A stretch of 64,000 bases of DNA from Siphonodentalium dalli. Lineage: Eukaryota > Mollusca > Scaphopoda > Gadilida > Siphonodentaliidae. The notes under the pieces were generated by a model. The model saw only the letters and a program-made list of their open reading frames with translations. It had not been told where the DNA came from and did no database searches. Positions 1 to 12,370 of this stretch are shown piece after piece (positions within the stretch are counted from its first letter, which is position 1; each line of letters starts with the position of its first letter). The stretch is taken from positions 23,564,991 through 23,628,990 of the forward strand of contig CP136061.1 of assembly GCA_032622095.1 (NCBI GenBank), read 5' to 3'. Both the position numbers and the translations under genes were made by a program.

Positions 1-1922
1 TTCGAAGGATTTGTGGCTCTAACCCAGAGATTCGTGAATACAACGCAAGGATTTATGACCTTTTCGAAGGATTTATGGCTCTAACCCCGAGATTCATGAC
101 TACAACTCAGGGATTTATAACTTTTTCGAAGGATTTATGGTTCTAACCCAGAGATTCATGAATAGAACTCAGGGATTTATGACTTTTTCGAAGGATTTAT
201 GGCTTTAACCCCGAGATTCATGACTACAACTCAGGGATTTATGACTTTTTCGAAGGATTTATGGTTCTAACCCAGAGATTCATGAATACAACTCAGGGAT
301 TTATGACTTTTTCGAAGGATTTGTGGCTCTAACCCTGAGATTCGTGATTACAACTCAGGGATTTATGACTTTTTCGAAGGATTTGTGGCTCTAACCCAGA
401 GATTCATGAATACAACGCAGGGATTTATGACTTTTTCGAAGGATTTGTGGCTCTAACCCAGAGATTCGTGAATACAACGCAAGGATTTATGACCTTTTCG
501 AAGGATTTATGGCTCTAACCCCGAGATTCATGACTACAACTCAGGGATTTATGACTTTTTCGAAGGATTTATGGATCTAACCCAGAGATTCATGAATAGA
601 ACTCAGGGATTTATGACTTTTTCGAAGGATTTATGGTTCTAACCCAGAGATTCATGAATAGAACTCAGGGATTTATGACTTTTGCGAAGGATTTATGGTT
701 CTAACCCAGAGATTCATGAATAGAACTCAGGGATTTATGACTTTTTCGAAGGATTTATGGCTTTAACCCCGAGATTCATGACTACAACTCAGGGATTTAT
801 GACTTTTTCGAAGGATTTATGGTTCTAACCCAGAGATTCATGAATACAACGCAAGGATTTATGACATTTTCGAAGGATTTATGGCTCTAACCCCGAGATT
901 CATGACTACAACTCAGGGATTTATGACTTTTTCGAAGGATTTATGGTTCTAACCCAGAGATTCATGAATAGAACTAAGGGATTTATGACTTTTTCGAAGG
1001 ATTTATGGTTCTAACCCAGAGATTCATGAATAGAACTTAGGGATTTATGACTTTTTCGAAGGATTTATGGTTCTAACCCAGAGATTCATGACTACAACTC
1101 AGGGATTTATGACTTTTTCGAAGGATTTATGGTTCTAACCCAGAGATTCATGAATAGAACTCAGGGATTTATGACTTTTTCGAAGGATTTATGGTTCTAA
1201 CCCAGAGATTCATGAATAGAACTCAGGGATTTATGACTTTTGCGAAGGATTTATGGTTCTAACCCAGAGATTCATGAATAGAACTCAGGGATTTATGACT
1301 TTTTCGAAGGATTTATGGCTTTAACCCCGAGATTCATGACTACAACTCAGGGATTTATGACTTTTTCGAAGGATTTATGGTTCTAACCCAGAGATTCATG
1401 AATACAACGCAAGGATTTATGACCTTTTCGAAGGATTTATGGCTCTAACCCCGAGATTCATGACTACAACTCAGGGATTTATGACTTTTTCGAAGGATTT
1501 ATGGTTCTAACCCAGAGATTCATGAATAGAACTAAGGGATTTATGACTTTTTCGAAGGATTTATGGTTCTAACCCAGAGATTCATGAATAGAACTCAGGG
1601 ATTTATGACTTTTTCGAAGGATTTATGGTTCTAACCCAGAGATTCATGAATAGAACTCAGGGATTTATGACTTTTTCGAAGGATTTATGGCTTTAACCCC
1701 GAGATTCATGACTACAACTCAGGGATTTATGACTTTTTCGAAGGATTTATGGCTTTAACCCCGAGATTCATGACTACAACTCAGGGATTTATGACTTTTT
1801 CGAAGGATTTATGGTTCTAACCCAGAGATTCATGAATACAACTCAGGGATTTATGACTTTTTCGAAGGATTTGTGGCTCTAACACTGAGATTCATGAATA
1901 CAACGCAGGGATTTATGACTTT
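1..1922. repeat. Region I unit, copy 1 (31 monomers, 1,922 bp)
   Basis: It opens with a GTGGCTCT monomer carrying ATTCGTG and AACGCAAGG, and the next copy opens the same way at 1923. Shared rare markers confirm the register: TTTATAAC near 115 and 2037, ATGGATCTA at 571 and 2493, TTTTGCGAAGG near 679 and 2601. It ends with an AACACTGAG monomer near 1880 and lacks the tail with the 61-bp monomers found in copies 2 to 5, so it is an internally deleted form of the longer unit. Confidence 0.85.
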
Positions 1923-4526
1923 TTCGAAGGATTTGTGGCTCTAACCCAGAGATTCGTGAATACAACGCAAGGATTTATGACCTTTTCGAAGGATTTATGG
2001 CTCTAACCCCGAGATTCATGACTACAACTCAGGGATTTATAACTTTTTCGAAGGATTTATGGTTCTAACCCAGAGATTCATGAATAGAACTCAGGGATTT
2101 ATGACTTTTTCGAAGGATTTATGGCTTTAACCCCGAGATTCATGACTACAACTCAGGGATTTATGACTTTTTCGAAGGATTTATGGTTCTAACCCAGAGA
2201 TTCATGAATACAACTCAGGGATTTATGACTTTTTCGAAGGATTTGTGGCTCTAACCCTGAGATTCGTGATTACAACTCAGGGATTTATGACTTTTTCGAA
2301 GGATTTGTGGCTCTAACCCAGAGATTCATGAATACAACGCAGGGATTTATGACTTTTTCGAAGGATTTGTGGCTCTAACCCAGAGATTCGTGAATACAAC
2401 GCAAGGATTTATGACCTTTTCGAAGGATTTATGGCTCTAACCCCGAGATTCATGACTACAACTCAGGGATTTATGACTTTTTCGAAGGATTTATGGATCT
2501 AACCCAGAGATTCATGAATAGAACTCAGGGATTTATGACTTTTTCGAAGGATTTATGGTTCTAACCCAGAGATTCATGAATAGAACTCAGGGATTTATGA
2601 CTTTTGCGAAGGATTTATGGTTCTAACCCAGAGATTCATGAATAGAACTCAGGGATTTATGACTTTTTCGAAGGATTTATGGCTTTAACCCCGAGATTCA
2701 TGACTACAACTCAGGGATTTATGACTTTTTCGAAGGATTTATGGTTCTAACCCAGAGATTCATGAATACAACGCAAGGATTTATGACATTTTCGAAGGAT
2801 TTATGGCTCTAACCCCGAGATTCATGACTACAACTCAGGGATTTATGACTTTTTCGAAGGATTTATGGTTCTAACCCAGAGATTCATGAATAGAACTAAG
2901 GGATTTATGACTTTTTCGAAGGATTTATGGTTCTAACCCAGAGATTCATGAATAGAACTTAGGGATTTATGACTTTTTCGAAGGATTTATGGTTCTAACC
3001 CAGAGATTCATGACTACAACTCAGGGATTTATGACTTTTTCGAAGGATTTATGGTTCTAACCCAGAGATTCATGAATAGAACTCAGGGATTTATGACTTT
3101 TTCGAAGGATTTATGGTTCTAACCCAGAGATTCATGAATAGAACTCAGGGATTTATGACTTTTGCGAAGGATTTATGGTTCTAACCCAGAGATTCATGAA
3201 TAGAACTCAGGGATTTATGACTTTTTCGAAGGATTTATGGCTTTAACCCCGAGATTCATGACTACAACTCAGGGATTTATGACTTTTTCGAAGGATTTAT
3301 GGTTCTAACCCAGAGATTCATGAATACAACGCAAGGATTTATGACCTTTTCGAAGGATTTATGGCTCTAACCCCGAGATTCATGACTACAACTCAGGGAT
3401 TTATGACTTTTTCGAAGGATTTATGGTTCTAACCCAGAGATTCATGAATAGAACTAAGGGATTTATGACTTTTTCGAAGGATTTATGGTTCTAACCCAGA
3501 GATTCATGAATAGAACTCAGGGATTTATGACTTTTTCGAAGGATTTATGGTTCTAACCCAGAGATTCATGAATAGAACTCAGGGATTTATGACTTTTTCG
3601 AAGGATTTATGGCTTTAACCCCGAGATTCATGACTACAACTCAGGGATTTATGACTTTTTCGAAGGATTTATGGCTTTAACCCCGAGATTCATGACTACA
3701 ACTCAGGGATTTATGACTTTTTCGAAGGATTTATGGTTCTAACCCAGAGATTCATGAATACAACTCAGGGATTTATGACTTTTTCGAAGGATTTGTGGCT
3801 CTAACCCAGAGATTCATGAATACAACGCAGGGATTTATGACTTTTTCGAAGGATTTGTGGCTCTAACCCAGAGATTCATGAATACAACTTAGGGATTTAT
3901 GACTTTTTCGAAGGATTTATGGTTCTAACCCCGAGATTCATGACTACAACTCAGGGATTTATGACTTTTTCGAAGGATTTATGGTTCTAACCCAGAGATT
4001 CATGAATAGATCTCAGGGATTTATGACTTTTTCGAAGGATTTATGGTTCTAACCCAGAGATTCATGAATAGAACTCAGGGATTTATGACTTTTTCGAAGG
4101 ATTTATGGCTTTAACCCCGAGATTCATGACTACAACTTAGGGATTTATGACTTTTTCGAAGGATTTATGGTTCTAACCCAGAGATTCACGAATAGAACTC
4201 AGGGATTTATGACTTTTTCGAAGGATTTATGGTTCTAACCCAGAGATTCATGAATAGAACTCAGGGATTTATGACTTTTTCGAAGGATTTATGGTTCTAA
4301 CCCAGAAATTCATGAATACAACGCAGGGATTTATGACTTTTTCGAAGGATTTATGGCTCTAACCCCGAGATTCATGACTACAACTCAGGGATTTATGACT
4401 TTTTTGAAGGATTTATGGTTCTAACCCAGAGATTCACGAATAGAACTCAGGGATTTATGACTTCTTCGAAGGATTTATGGTTCTAACCCAGAGATTCATG
4501 AATAGAACTCAGGGATTTATGACTTT

Positions 4527-4588
4527 TTCGAAGGATTTATGGTTCTAACCCAGAGATTCATGAATAGAACTCAGGGATTTATGACTTT
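4527..4588 (+). repeat. Typical monomer, showing its three 20-21 bp sub-repeats
   Basis: This copy matches the commonest type (GGTTCT, CCCAGAG, GAATAG, CTCAGGG). It divides into sub-repeat 1 at 4531-4551, sub-repeat 2 at 4552-4572 and sub-repeat 3 at 4573-4592, the last running 4 bp into the next monomer. All three hold the core RGRATTYATG: AAGGATTTATG, AGAGATTCATG and AGGGATTTATG. My hand counts of pairwise identity are 13/21, 13/20 and 12/20. The 62-bp monomer therefore looks like a trimer of a 21-bp ancestor in which the third unit lost one base. Sub-repeat 2 also carries the perfect palindrome ATTCATGAAT, and the monomer boundary carries TTCGAA. Confidence 0.85.
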
Positions 4589-4789
4589 TTCGAAGGATTT
4601 ATGGTTCTAACCCAGAGATTCATGAATAGAACTCAGGGATTTATGACTTTTTCGAAGGATTTATGGCTTTAACCCCGAGATTCATGACTACAACTCAGGG
4701 ATTTATGACTTTTTCGAAGGATTTATGGTTCTAACCCAGAGATTCATGAATACAACTCAGGGATTTATGACTTTTTCGAAGGATTTATG

Positions 4790-5223
4790 GTTCTAACCCA
4801 GAGATTCATGAATACAACGCAAGGATTTATGACCTTTTCGAAGGATTTATGGCTCTAACCCCGAGATTCATGACTACAACTCAGGGATTTATGACTTTTT
4901 CGAAGGATTTATGGTTCTAACCCAGAGATTCATGAATAGAACTAAGGGATTTATGACTTTTTCGAAGGATTTATGGTTCTAACCCAGAGATTCATGAATA
5001 GAACTCAGGGATTTATGACTTTTTCGAAGGATTTATGGTTCTAACCCAGAGATTCATGAATAGAACTCAGGGATTTATGACTTTTTCGAAGGATTTATGG
5101 CTTTAACCCCGAGATTCATGACTACAACTCAGGGATTTATGACTTTTTCGAAGGATTTATGGTTCTAACCCAGAGATTCATGAATACAACTCAGGGATTT
5201 ATGACTTTTTCGAAGGATTTATG
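4790..5223. repeat. Seven-monomer (434-bp) extra block in copy 2
   Basis: Copy 2 aligns with copy 3 at an offset of 3,842 up to about 4790, but at 3,408 (434 less) in its tail. The extra stretch holds the series AACGCAAGG, GACCTT, CCCCGAG, AACTAAGG, two GAATAG monomers and CTTTAAC, which also occurs around 3310-3650. It looks like a local unequal-exchange product. Exact breakpoints cannot be fixed because both sides are homologous. Confidence 0.7.
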
Positions 5224-5344
5224 GTTCTAACCCAGAGATTCATGAATACAACTCAGGGATTTATGACTTTTTCGAAGGATTTGTGGCTCTAACCCAGAGA
5301 TTCATGATTACAACTCAGGGATTTATGACTTTTTCGAAGGATTT

Positions 5345-5539
5345 GTGGCTCTAACCCAGAGATTCATGATTACATCTCAGGGATTTATGACTTTTCGAAG
5401 GATTTATGGCTCAAACCCCGAGATTCATGACTACAACTCAGGGATTTATTACTTTTTCGAAAGATTTATGGTTCTAACCCAGAGATTCACGAATATAACT
5501 CAGGGATTTATGACTTTTTCGAAGGATTTATGGTTCTAA
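5345..5539 (+). other. Spurious 64-codon open frame over a 61-bp monomer (region I type)
   Basis: A frame from GTG at 5345 to TAA is open for 64 codons, and a second starts at 5530. Copies lie at 8753, 8938, 9804, 11973 and 12158. The cause is arithmetic: 62 is not a multiple of 3, so each monomer moves the frame. One of the three frames always meets TAA in TTCTAA or TGA in TTCATGA. A 61-bp monomer (one T missing before CGAAGG) shifts the frame the other way and defers the stop. There is no codon-level conservation apart from the satellite and no promoter context that the rest of the array lacks. I treat it as non-coding. Confidence 0.9.
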
Positions 5540-5764
5540 CCCAGAGATTCATGAATAGAACTCAGGGTTTTATGACTTTTCGAAGGATTTATGGTTCTAA
5601 CCCAGAGATTCATGAATACAACTCAGGGATTTATGACTTTTTCGAAGGATTTGTGGCTCTAACCCAGAGATTCATGATTACTACTCAGGGATTTATGACT
5701 TTTTCGAAGGATTTGTGGCTCTAACACTGAGATTCATGAATACAACGCAGGGATTTATGACTTT

Positions 5765-8700
5765 TTCGAAGGATTTGTGGCTCTAACCCAGAGATTCGTG
5801 AATACAACGCAAGGATTTATGACCTTTTCGAAGGATTTATGGCTCTAACCCCGAGATTCATGACTACAACTCAGGGATTTATAACTTTTTCGAAGGATTT
5901 ATGGTTCTAACCCAGAGATTCATGAATAGAACTCAGGGATTTATGACTTTTTCGAAGGATTTATGGCTTTAACCCCGAGATTCATGACTACAACTCAGGG
6001 ATTTATGACTTTTTCGAAGGATTTATGGTTCTAACCCAGAGATTCATGAATACAACTCAGGGATTTATGACTTTTTCGAAGGATTTGTGGCTCTAACCCT
6101 GAGATTCGTGATTACAACTCAGGGATTTATGACTTTTTCGAAGGATTTGTGGCTCTAACCCAGAGATTCATGAATACAACGCAGGGATTTATGACTTTTT
6201 CGAAGGATTTGTGGCTCTAACCCAGAGATTCGTGAATACAACGCAAGGATTTATGACCTTTTCGAAGGATTTATGGCTCTAACCCCGAGATTCATGACTA
6301 CAACTCAGGGATTTATGACTTTTTCGAAGGATTTATGGATCTAACCCAGAGATTCATGAATAGAACTCAGGGATTTATGACTTTTTCGAAGGATTTATGG
6401 TTCTAACCCAGAGATTCATGAATAGAACTCAGGGATTTATGACTTTTGCGAAGGATTTATGGTTCTAACCCAGAGATTCATGAATAGAACTCAGGGATTT
6501 ATGACTTTTTCGAAGGATTTATGGCTTTAACCCCGAGATTCATGACTACAACTCAGGGATTTATGACTTTTTCGAAGGATTTATGGTTCTAACCCAGAGA
6601 TTCATGAATACAACGCAAGGATTTATTACATTTTCGAAGGATTTATGGCTCTAACCCCGAGATTCATGACTACAACTCAGGGATTTATGACTTTTTCGAA
6701 GGATTTATGGTTCTAACCCAGAGATTCATGAATAGAACTAAGGGATTTATGACTTTTTCGAAGGATTTATGGTTCTAACCCAGAGATTCATGAATAGAAC
6801 TCAGGGATTTATGACTTTTTCGAAGGATTTATGGTTCTAACCCAGAGATTCATGACTACAACTCAGGGATTTATGACTTTTTCGAAGGATTTATGGTTCT
6901 AACCCAGAGATTCATGAATAGAACTCAGGGATTTATGACTTTTTCGAAGGATTTATGGTTCTAACCCAGAGATTCATGAATAGAACTCAGGGATTTATGA
7001 CTTTTGCGAAGGATTTATGGTTCTAACCCAGAGATTCATGAATAGAACTCAGGGATTTATGACTTTTTCGAAGGATTTATGGCTTTAACCCCGAGATTCA
7101 TGACTACAACTCAGGGATTTATGACTTTTTCGAAGGATTTATGGTTCTAACCCAGAGATTCATGAATACAACGCAAGGATTTATGACCTTTTCGAAGGAT
7201 TTATGGCTCTAACCCCGAGATTCATGACTACAACTCAGGGATTTATGACTTTTTCGAAGGATTTATGGTTCTAACCCAGAGATTCATGAATAGAACTAAG
7301 GGATTTATGACTTTTTCGAAGGATTTATGGTTCTAACCCAGAGATTCATGAATAGAACTCAGGGATTTATGACTTTTTCGAAGGATTTATGGTTCTAACC
7401 CAGAGATTCATGAATAGAACTCAGGGATTTATGACTTTTTCGAAGGATTTATGGCTTTAACCCCGAGATTCATGACTACAACTCAGGGATTTATGACTTT
7501 TTCGAAGGATTTATGGCTTTAACCCCGAGATTCATGACTACAACTCAGGGATTTATGACTTTTTCGAAGGATTTATGGTTCTAACCCAGAGATTCATGAA
7601 TACAACTCAGGGATTTATGACTTTTTCGAAGGATTTGTGGCTCTAACCCAGAGATTCATGAATACAACGCAGGGATTTATGACTTTTTCGAAGGATTTGT
7701 GGCTCTAACCCAGAGATTCATGAATACAACTTAGGGATTTATGACTTTTTCGAAGGATTTATGGTTCTAACCCCGAGATTCATGACTACAACTCAGGGAT
7801 TTATGACTTTTTCGAAGGATTTATGGTTCTAACCCAGAGATTCATGAATAGATCTCAGGGATTTATGACTTTTTCGAAGGATTTATGGTTCTAACCCAGA
7901 GATTCATGAATAGAACTCAGGGATTTATGACTTTTTCGAAGGATTTATGGCTTTAACCCCGAGATTCATGACTACAACTTAGGGATTTATGACTTTTTCG
8001 AAGGATTTATGGTTCTAACCCAGAGATTCACGAATAGAACTCAGGGATTTATGACTTTTTCGAAGGATTTATGGTTCTAACCCAGAGATTCATGAATAGA
8101 ACTCAGGGATTTATGACTTTTTCGAAGGATTTATGGTTCTAACCCAGAAATTCATGAATACAACGCAGGGATTTATGACTTTTTCGAAGGATTTATGGCT
8201 CTAACCCCGAGATTCATGACTACAACTCAGGGATTTATGACTTTTTTGAAGGATTTATGGTTCTAACCCAGAGATTCACGAATAGAACTCAGGGATTTAT
8301 GACTTCTTCGAAGGATTTATGGTTCTAACCCAGAGATTCATGAATAGAACTCAGGGATTTATGACTTTTTCGAAGGATTTATGGTTCTAACCCAGAGATT
8401 CATGAATAGAACTCAGGGATTTATGACTTTTTCGAAGGATTTATGGTTCTAACCCAGAGATTCATGAATAGAACTCAGGGATTTATGACTTTTTCGAAGG
8501 ATTTATGGCTTTAACCCCGAGATTCATGACTACAACTCAGGGATTTATGACTTTTTCGAAGGATTTATGGTTCTAACCCAGAGATTCATGAATACAACTC
8601 AGGGATTTATGACTTTTTCGAAGGATTTATGGTTCTAACCCAGAGATTCATGAATACAACTCAGGGATTTATGACTTTTTCGAAGGATTTGTGGCTCTAA

Positions 8701-9172
8701 CCCAGAGATTCATGATTACAACTCAGGGATTTATGACTTTTTCGAAGGATTTGTGGCTCTAACCCAGAGATTCATGATTACATCTCAGGGATTTATGACT
8801 TTTCGAAGGATTTATGGCTCAAACCCCGAGATTCATGACTACAACTCAGGGATTTATTACTTTTTCGAAAGATTTATGGTTCTAACCCAGAGATTCACGA
8901 ATATAACTCAGGGATTTATGACTTTTTCGAAGGATTTATGGTTCTAACCCAGAGATTCATGAATAGAACTCAGGGTTTTATGACTTTTCGAAGGATTTAT
9001 GGTTCTAACCCAGAGATTCATGAATACAACTCAGGGATTTATGACTTTTTCGAAGGATTTGTGGCTCTAACCCAGAGATTCATGATTACTACTCAGGGAT
9101 TTATGACTTTTTCGAAGGATTTGTGGCTCTAACCCAGAGATTCATGAATACAACGCAGGGATTTATGACTTT
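5765..9172. repeat. Region I unit, copy 3 (55 monomers, 3,408 bp)
   Basis: It follows copy 2 in register: ATGGATCTA near 6335, TTTTGCG near 6447 and 7005, AATAGATCT near 7852, and the two 61-bp monomers near 8753 and 8938. A private change, TTTATTACATTTTCG near 6624 against TTTATGACATTTTCG in copies 1 and 2, separates it from its neighbours. Its length is 55 x 62 minus 2. Confidence 0.85.
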
Positions 9173-10038
9173 TTCGAAGGATTTGTGGCTCTAACCCAGA
9201 GATTCGTGAATACAACGCAAGGATTTATGACCTTTTCGAAGGATTTATGGCTCTAACCCCGAGATTCATGACTAAAACTCAGGGATTTATAACTTTTTCG
9301 AAGGATTTATGGTTCTAACCCAGAGATTCATGAATAGAACTCAGGGATTTATGACTTTTTCGAAGGATTTATGGCTTTAACCCCGAGATTCATGACTACA
9401 ACTCAGGGATTTATGACTTTTTCGAAGGATTTATGGTTCTAACCCAGAGATTCATGAATACAACTCAGGGATTTATGACTTTTTCGAAGGATTTATGGTT
9501 CTAACCCAGAGATTCATGAATACAACTCAGGGATTTATGACTTTTTCGAAGGATTTGTGGCTCTAACCCAGAGATTCATGATTACAACTCAGGGATTTAT
9601 GACTTTTTCGAAGGATTTGTGGCTCTAACCCAGAGATTCATGATTACATCTCAGGGATTTATGACTTTTCGAAGGATTTATGGCTCAAACCCCGAGATTC
9701 ATGACTACAACTAAGGGATTTATTACTTTTTCGAAAGATTTATGGTTCTAACCCAGAGATTCACGAATATAACTCAGGGATTTATGACTTTTTCGAAGGA
9801 TTTATGGTTCTAACCCAGAGATTCATGAATAGAACTCAGGGTTTTATGACTTTTCGAAGGATTTATGGTTCTAACCCAGAGATTCATGAATACAACTCAG
9901 GGATTTATGACTTTTTCGAAGGATTTGTGGCTCTAACCCAGAGATTCATGATTACTACTCAGGGATTTATGACTTTTTCGAAGGATTTGTGGCTCTAACA
10001 CTGAGATTCATGAATACAACGCAGGGATTTATGACTTT
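9173..10038. repeat. Region I unit, copy 4, internally deleted (14 monomers, 866 bp)
   Basis: The head (ATTCGTG, TTTATAAC near 9289) is joined to the unit tail (ATTACATCT near 9640, 61-bp monomers near 9619 and 9804). Compared with copy 3, the distance from unit start to tail is shorter by 2,542 bp, exactly 41 monomers. Private changes include GACTAAAAC near 9271 and AACTAAGGG near 9708. The latter puts a TAA at 9712-9714 that closes the frame left open in the sister copies. Confidence 0.85.
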
Positions 10039-12370
10039 TTCGAAGGATTTGTGGCTCTAACCCAGAGATTCGTGAATACAACGCAAGGATTTATGACCTT
10101 TTCGAAGGATTTATGGCTCTAACCCCGAGATTCATGACTACAACTCAGGGATTTATAACTTTTTCGAAGGATTTATGGTTCTAACCCAGAGATTCATGAA
10201 TAGAACTCAGGGATTTATGACTTTTTCGAAGGATTTATGGCTTTAACCCCGAGATTCATGACTACAACTCAGGGATTTATGACTTTTTCGAAGGATTTAT
10301 GGTTCTAACCCAGAGATTCATGAATACAACTCAGGGATTTATGACTTTTTCGAAGGATTTGTGGCTCTAACCCAGAGATTCGTGATTACAACTCAGGGAT
10401 TTATGACTTTTTCGAAGGATTTGTGGCTCTAACCCAGAGATTCATGAATACAACGCAGGGATTTATGACTTTTTCGAAGGATTTGTGGCTCTAACCCAGA
10501 GATTCGTGAATACAACGCAAGGATTTATGATCTTTTCGAAGGATTTATGGCTCTAACCCCGAGATTCATGACTACAACTCAGGGATTTATGACTTTTTCG
10601 AAGGATTTATGGTTCTAACCCAGAGATTCATGAATAGAACTCAGGGATTTATGACTTTTTCGAAGGATTTATGGTTCTAACCCAGAGATTCATGAATAGA
10701 ACTCAGGGATTTATGACTTTTGCGAAGGATTTATGGTTCTAACCCAGAGATTCATGAATAGAACTCAGGGATTTACGACTTTTTCGAAGGATTTATGGCT
10801 TTAACCCCGAGATTCATGACTACAACTCAGGGATTTATGACTTTTTCGAAGGATTTATGGTTCTAACCCAGAGATTCATGAATACAACGCAAGGATTTAT
10901 GACATTTTCGAAGGATTTATGGCTCTAACCCCGAGATTCATGACTACAACTCAGGGATTTATGACTTTTTCGAAGGATTTATGGTTCTAACCCAGAGATT
11001 CATGAATAGAACTAAGGGATTTATGACTTTTTCGAAGGATTTATGGTTCTAACCCAGAGATTCATGAATAGAACTCAGGGATTTATGACTTTTTCGAAGG
11101 ATTTATGGTTCTAACCCAGAGATTCATGACTACAACTCAGGGATTTATGACTTTTTCGAAGGATTTATGGTTCTAACCCAGAGATTCATGAATAGAACTC
11201 AGGGATTTATGACTTTTTCGAAGGATTTATGGTTCTAACCCAGAGATTCATGAATAGAACTCAGGGATTTATGACTTTTGCGAAGGATTTATGGTTCTAA
11301 CCCAGAGATTCATGAATAGAACTCAGGGATTTATGACTTTTTCGAAGGATTTATGGCTTTAACCCCGAGATTCATGACTACAACTCAGGGATTTATGACT
11401 TTTTCGAAGGATTTATGGTTCTAACCCAGAGATTCATGAATACAACGCAAGGATTTATGACCTTTTCGAAGGATTTATGGCTCTAACCCCGAGATTCATG
11501 ACTACAACTCAGGGATTTATGACTTTTTCGAAGGATTTATGGTTCTAACCCAGAGATTCATGAATAGAACTAAGGGATTTATGACTTTTTCGAAGGATTT
11601 ATGGTTCTAACCCAGAGATTCATGAATAGAACTCAGGGATTTATGACTTTTTCGAAGGATTTATGGTTCTAACCCAGAGATTCATGAATAGAACTCAGGG
11701 ATTTATGACTTTTTCGAAGGATTTATGGCTTTAACCCCGAGATTCATGACTACAACTCAGGGATTTATGACTTTTTCGAAGGATTTATGGTTCTAACCCA
11801 GAGATTCATGAATACAACTCAGGGATTTATGACTTTTTCGAAGGATTTATGGTTCTAACCCAGAGATTCATGAATACAACTCAGGGATTTATGACTTTTT
11901 CGAAGGATTTGTGGCTCTAACCCAGAGATTCATGATTACAACTCAGGGATTTATGACTTTTTCGAAGGATTTGTGGCTCTAACCCAGAGATTCATGATTA
12001 CATCTCAGGGATTTATGACTTTTCGAAGGATTTATGGCTCAAACCCCGAGATTCATGACTACAACTCAGGGATTTATTACTTTTTCGAAAGATTTATGGT
12101 TCTAACCCAGAGATTCACGAATATAACTCAGGGATTTATGACTTTTTCGAAGGATTTATGGTTCTAACCCAGAGATTCATGAATAGAACTCAGGGTTTTA
12201 TGACTTTTCGAAGGATTTATGGTTCTAACCCAGAGATTCATGAATACAACTCAGGGATTTATGACTTTTTCGAAGGATTTGTGGCTCTAACCCAGAGATT
12301 CATGATTACTACTCAGGGATTTATGACTTTTTCGAAGGATTTGTGGCTCTAACACTGAGATTCATGAATA
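10039..12370. repeat. Region I unit, copy 5, shortened and cut off at a junction
   Basis: It matches copy 3 at an offset of 4,274 (TTTTGCG at 10721 against 6447, and 11279 against 7005) to about 11750. It then jumps to the tail with 61-bp monomers at 11973 and 12158. The start-to-tail distance is 1,054 bp less than in copy 3, exactly 17 monomers. It stops inside an AACACTGAG monomer, where the sequence after ATTCATGAATA switches at 12371 to GAACTCAGG followed by TTTTGCG. Confidence 0.8.

Larger units (their letters stand above)
1923..5764. repeat. Region I unit, copy 2 (62 monomers, 3,842 bp)
   Basis: This is the longest copy of the region I unit. To about 3770 it follows copy 1 at an offset of 1,922. 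It then adds monomers with AATAGATCT (near 4010), ATTCACG, TTTTTTGAAGG (near 4400) and CTTCTTCG, and a tail with two 61-bp monomers near 5345 and 5530. Its length is 62 x 62 minus 2, the 2 bp coming from the two 61-bp monomers. It carries an extra 7-monomer block relative to copy 3. Confidence 0.85.

Noticed and set aside
4527-4588. CENP-B box at TTTCGAAGGATTTATGG
   Set aside because: TTCG, the central A and one G fit the box, but the needed CGGG reads TATG, so only 6 of 9 essential positions match. A centromeric role cannot be based on this.
4527-4588. Heat-shock element at TTCGAA
   Set aside because: Heat-shock elements need TTC and GAA separated by two bases; here they abut.
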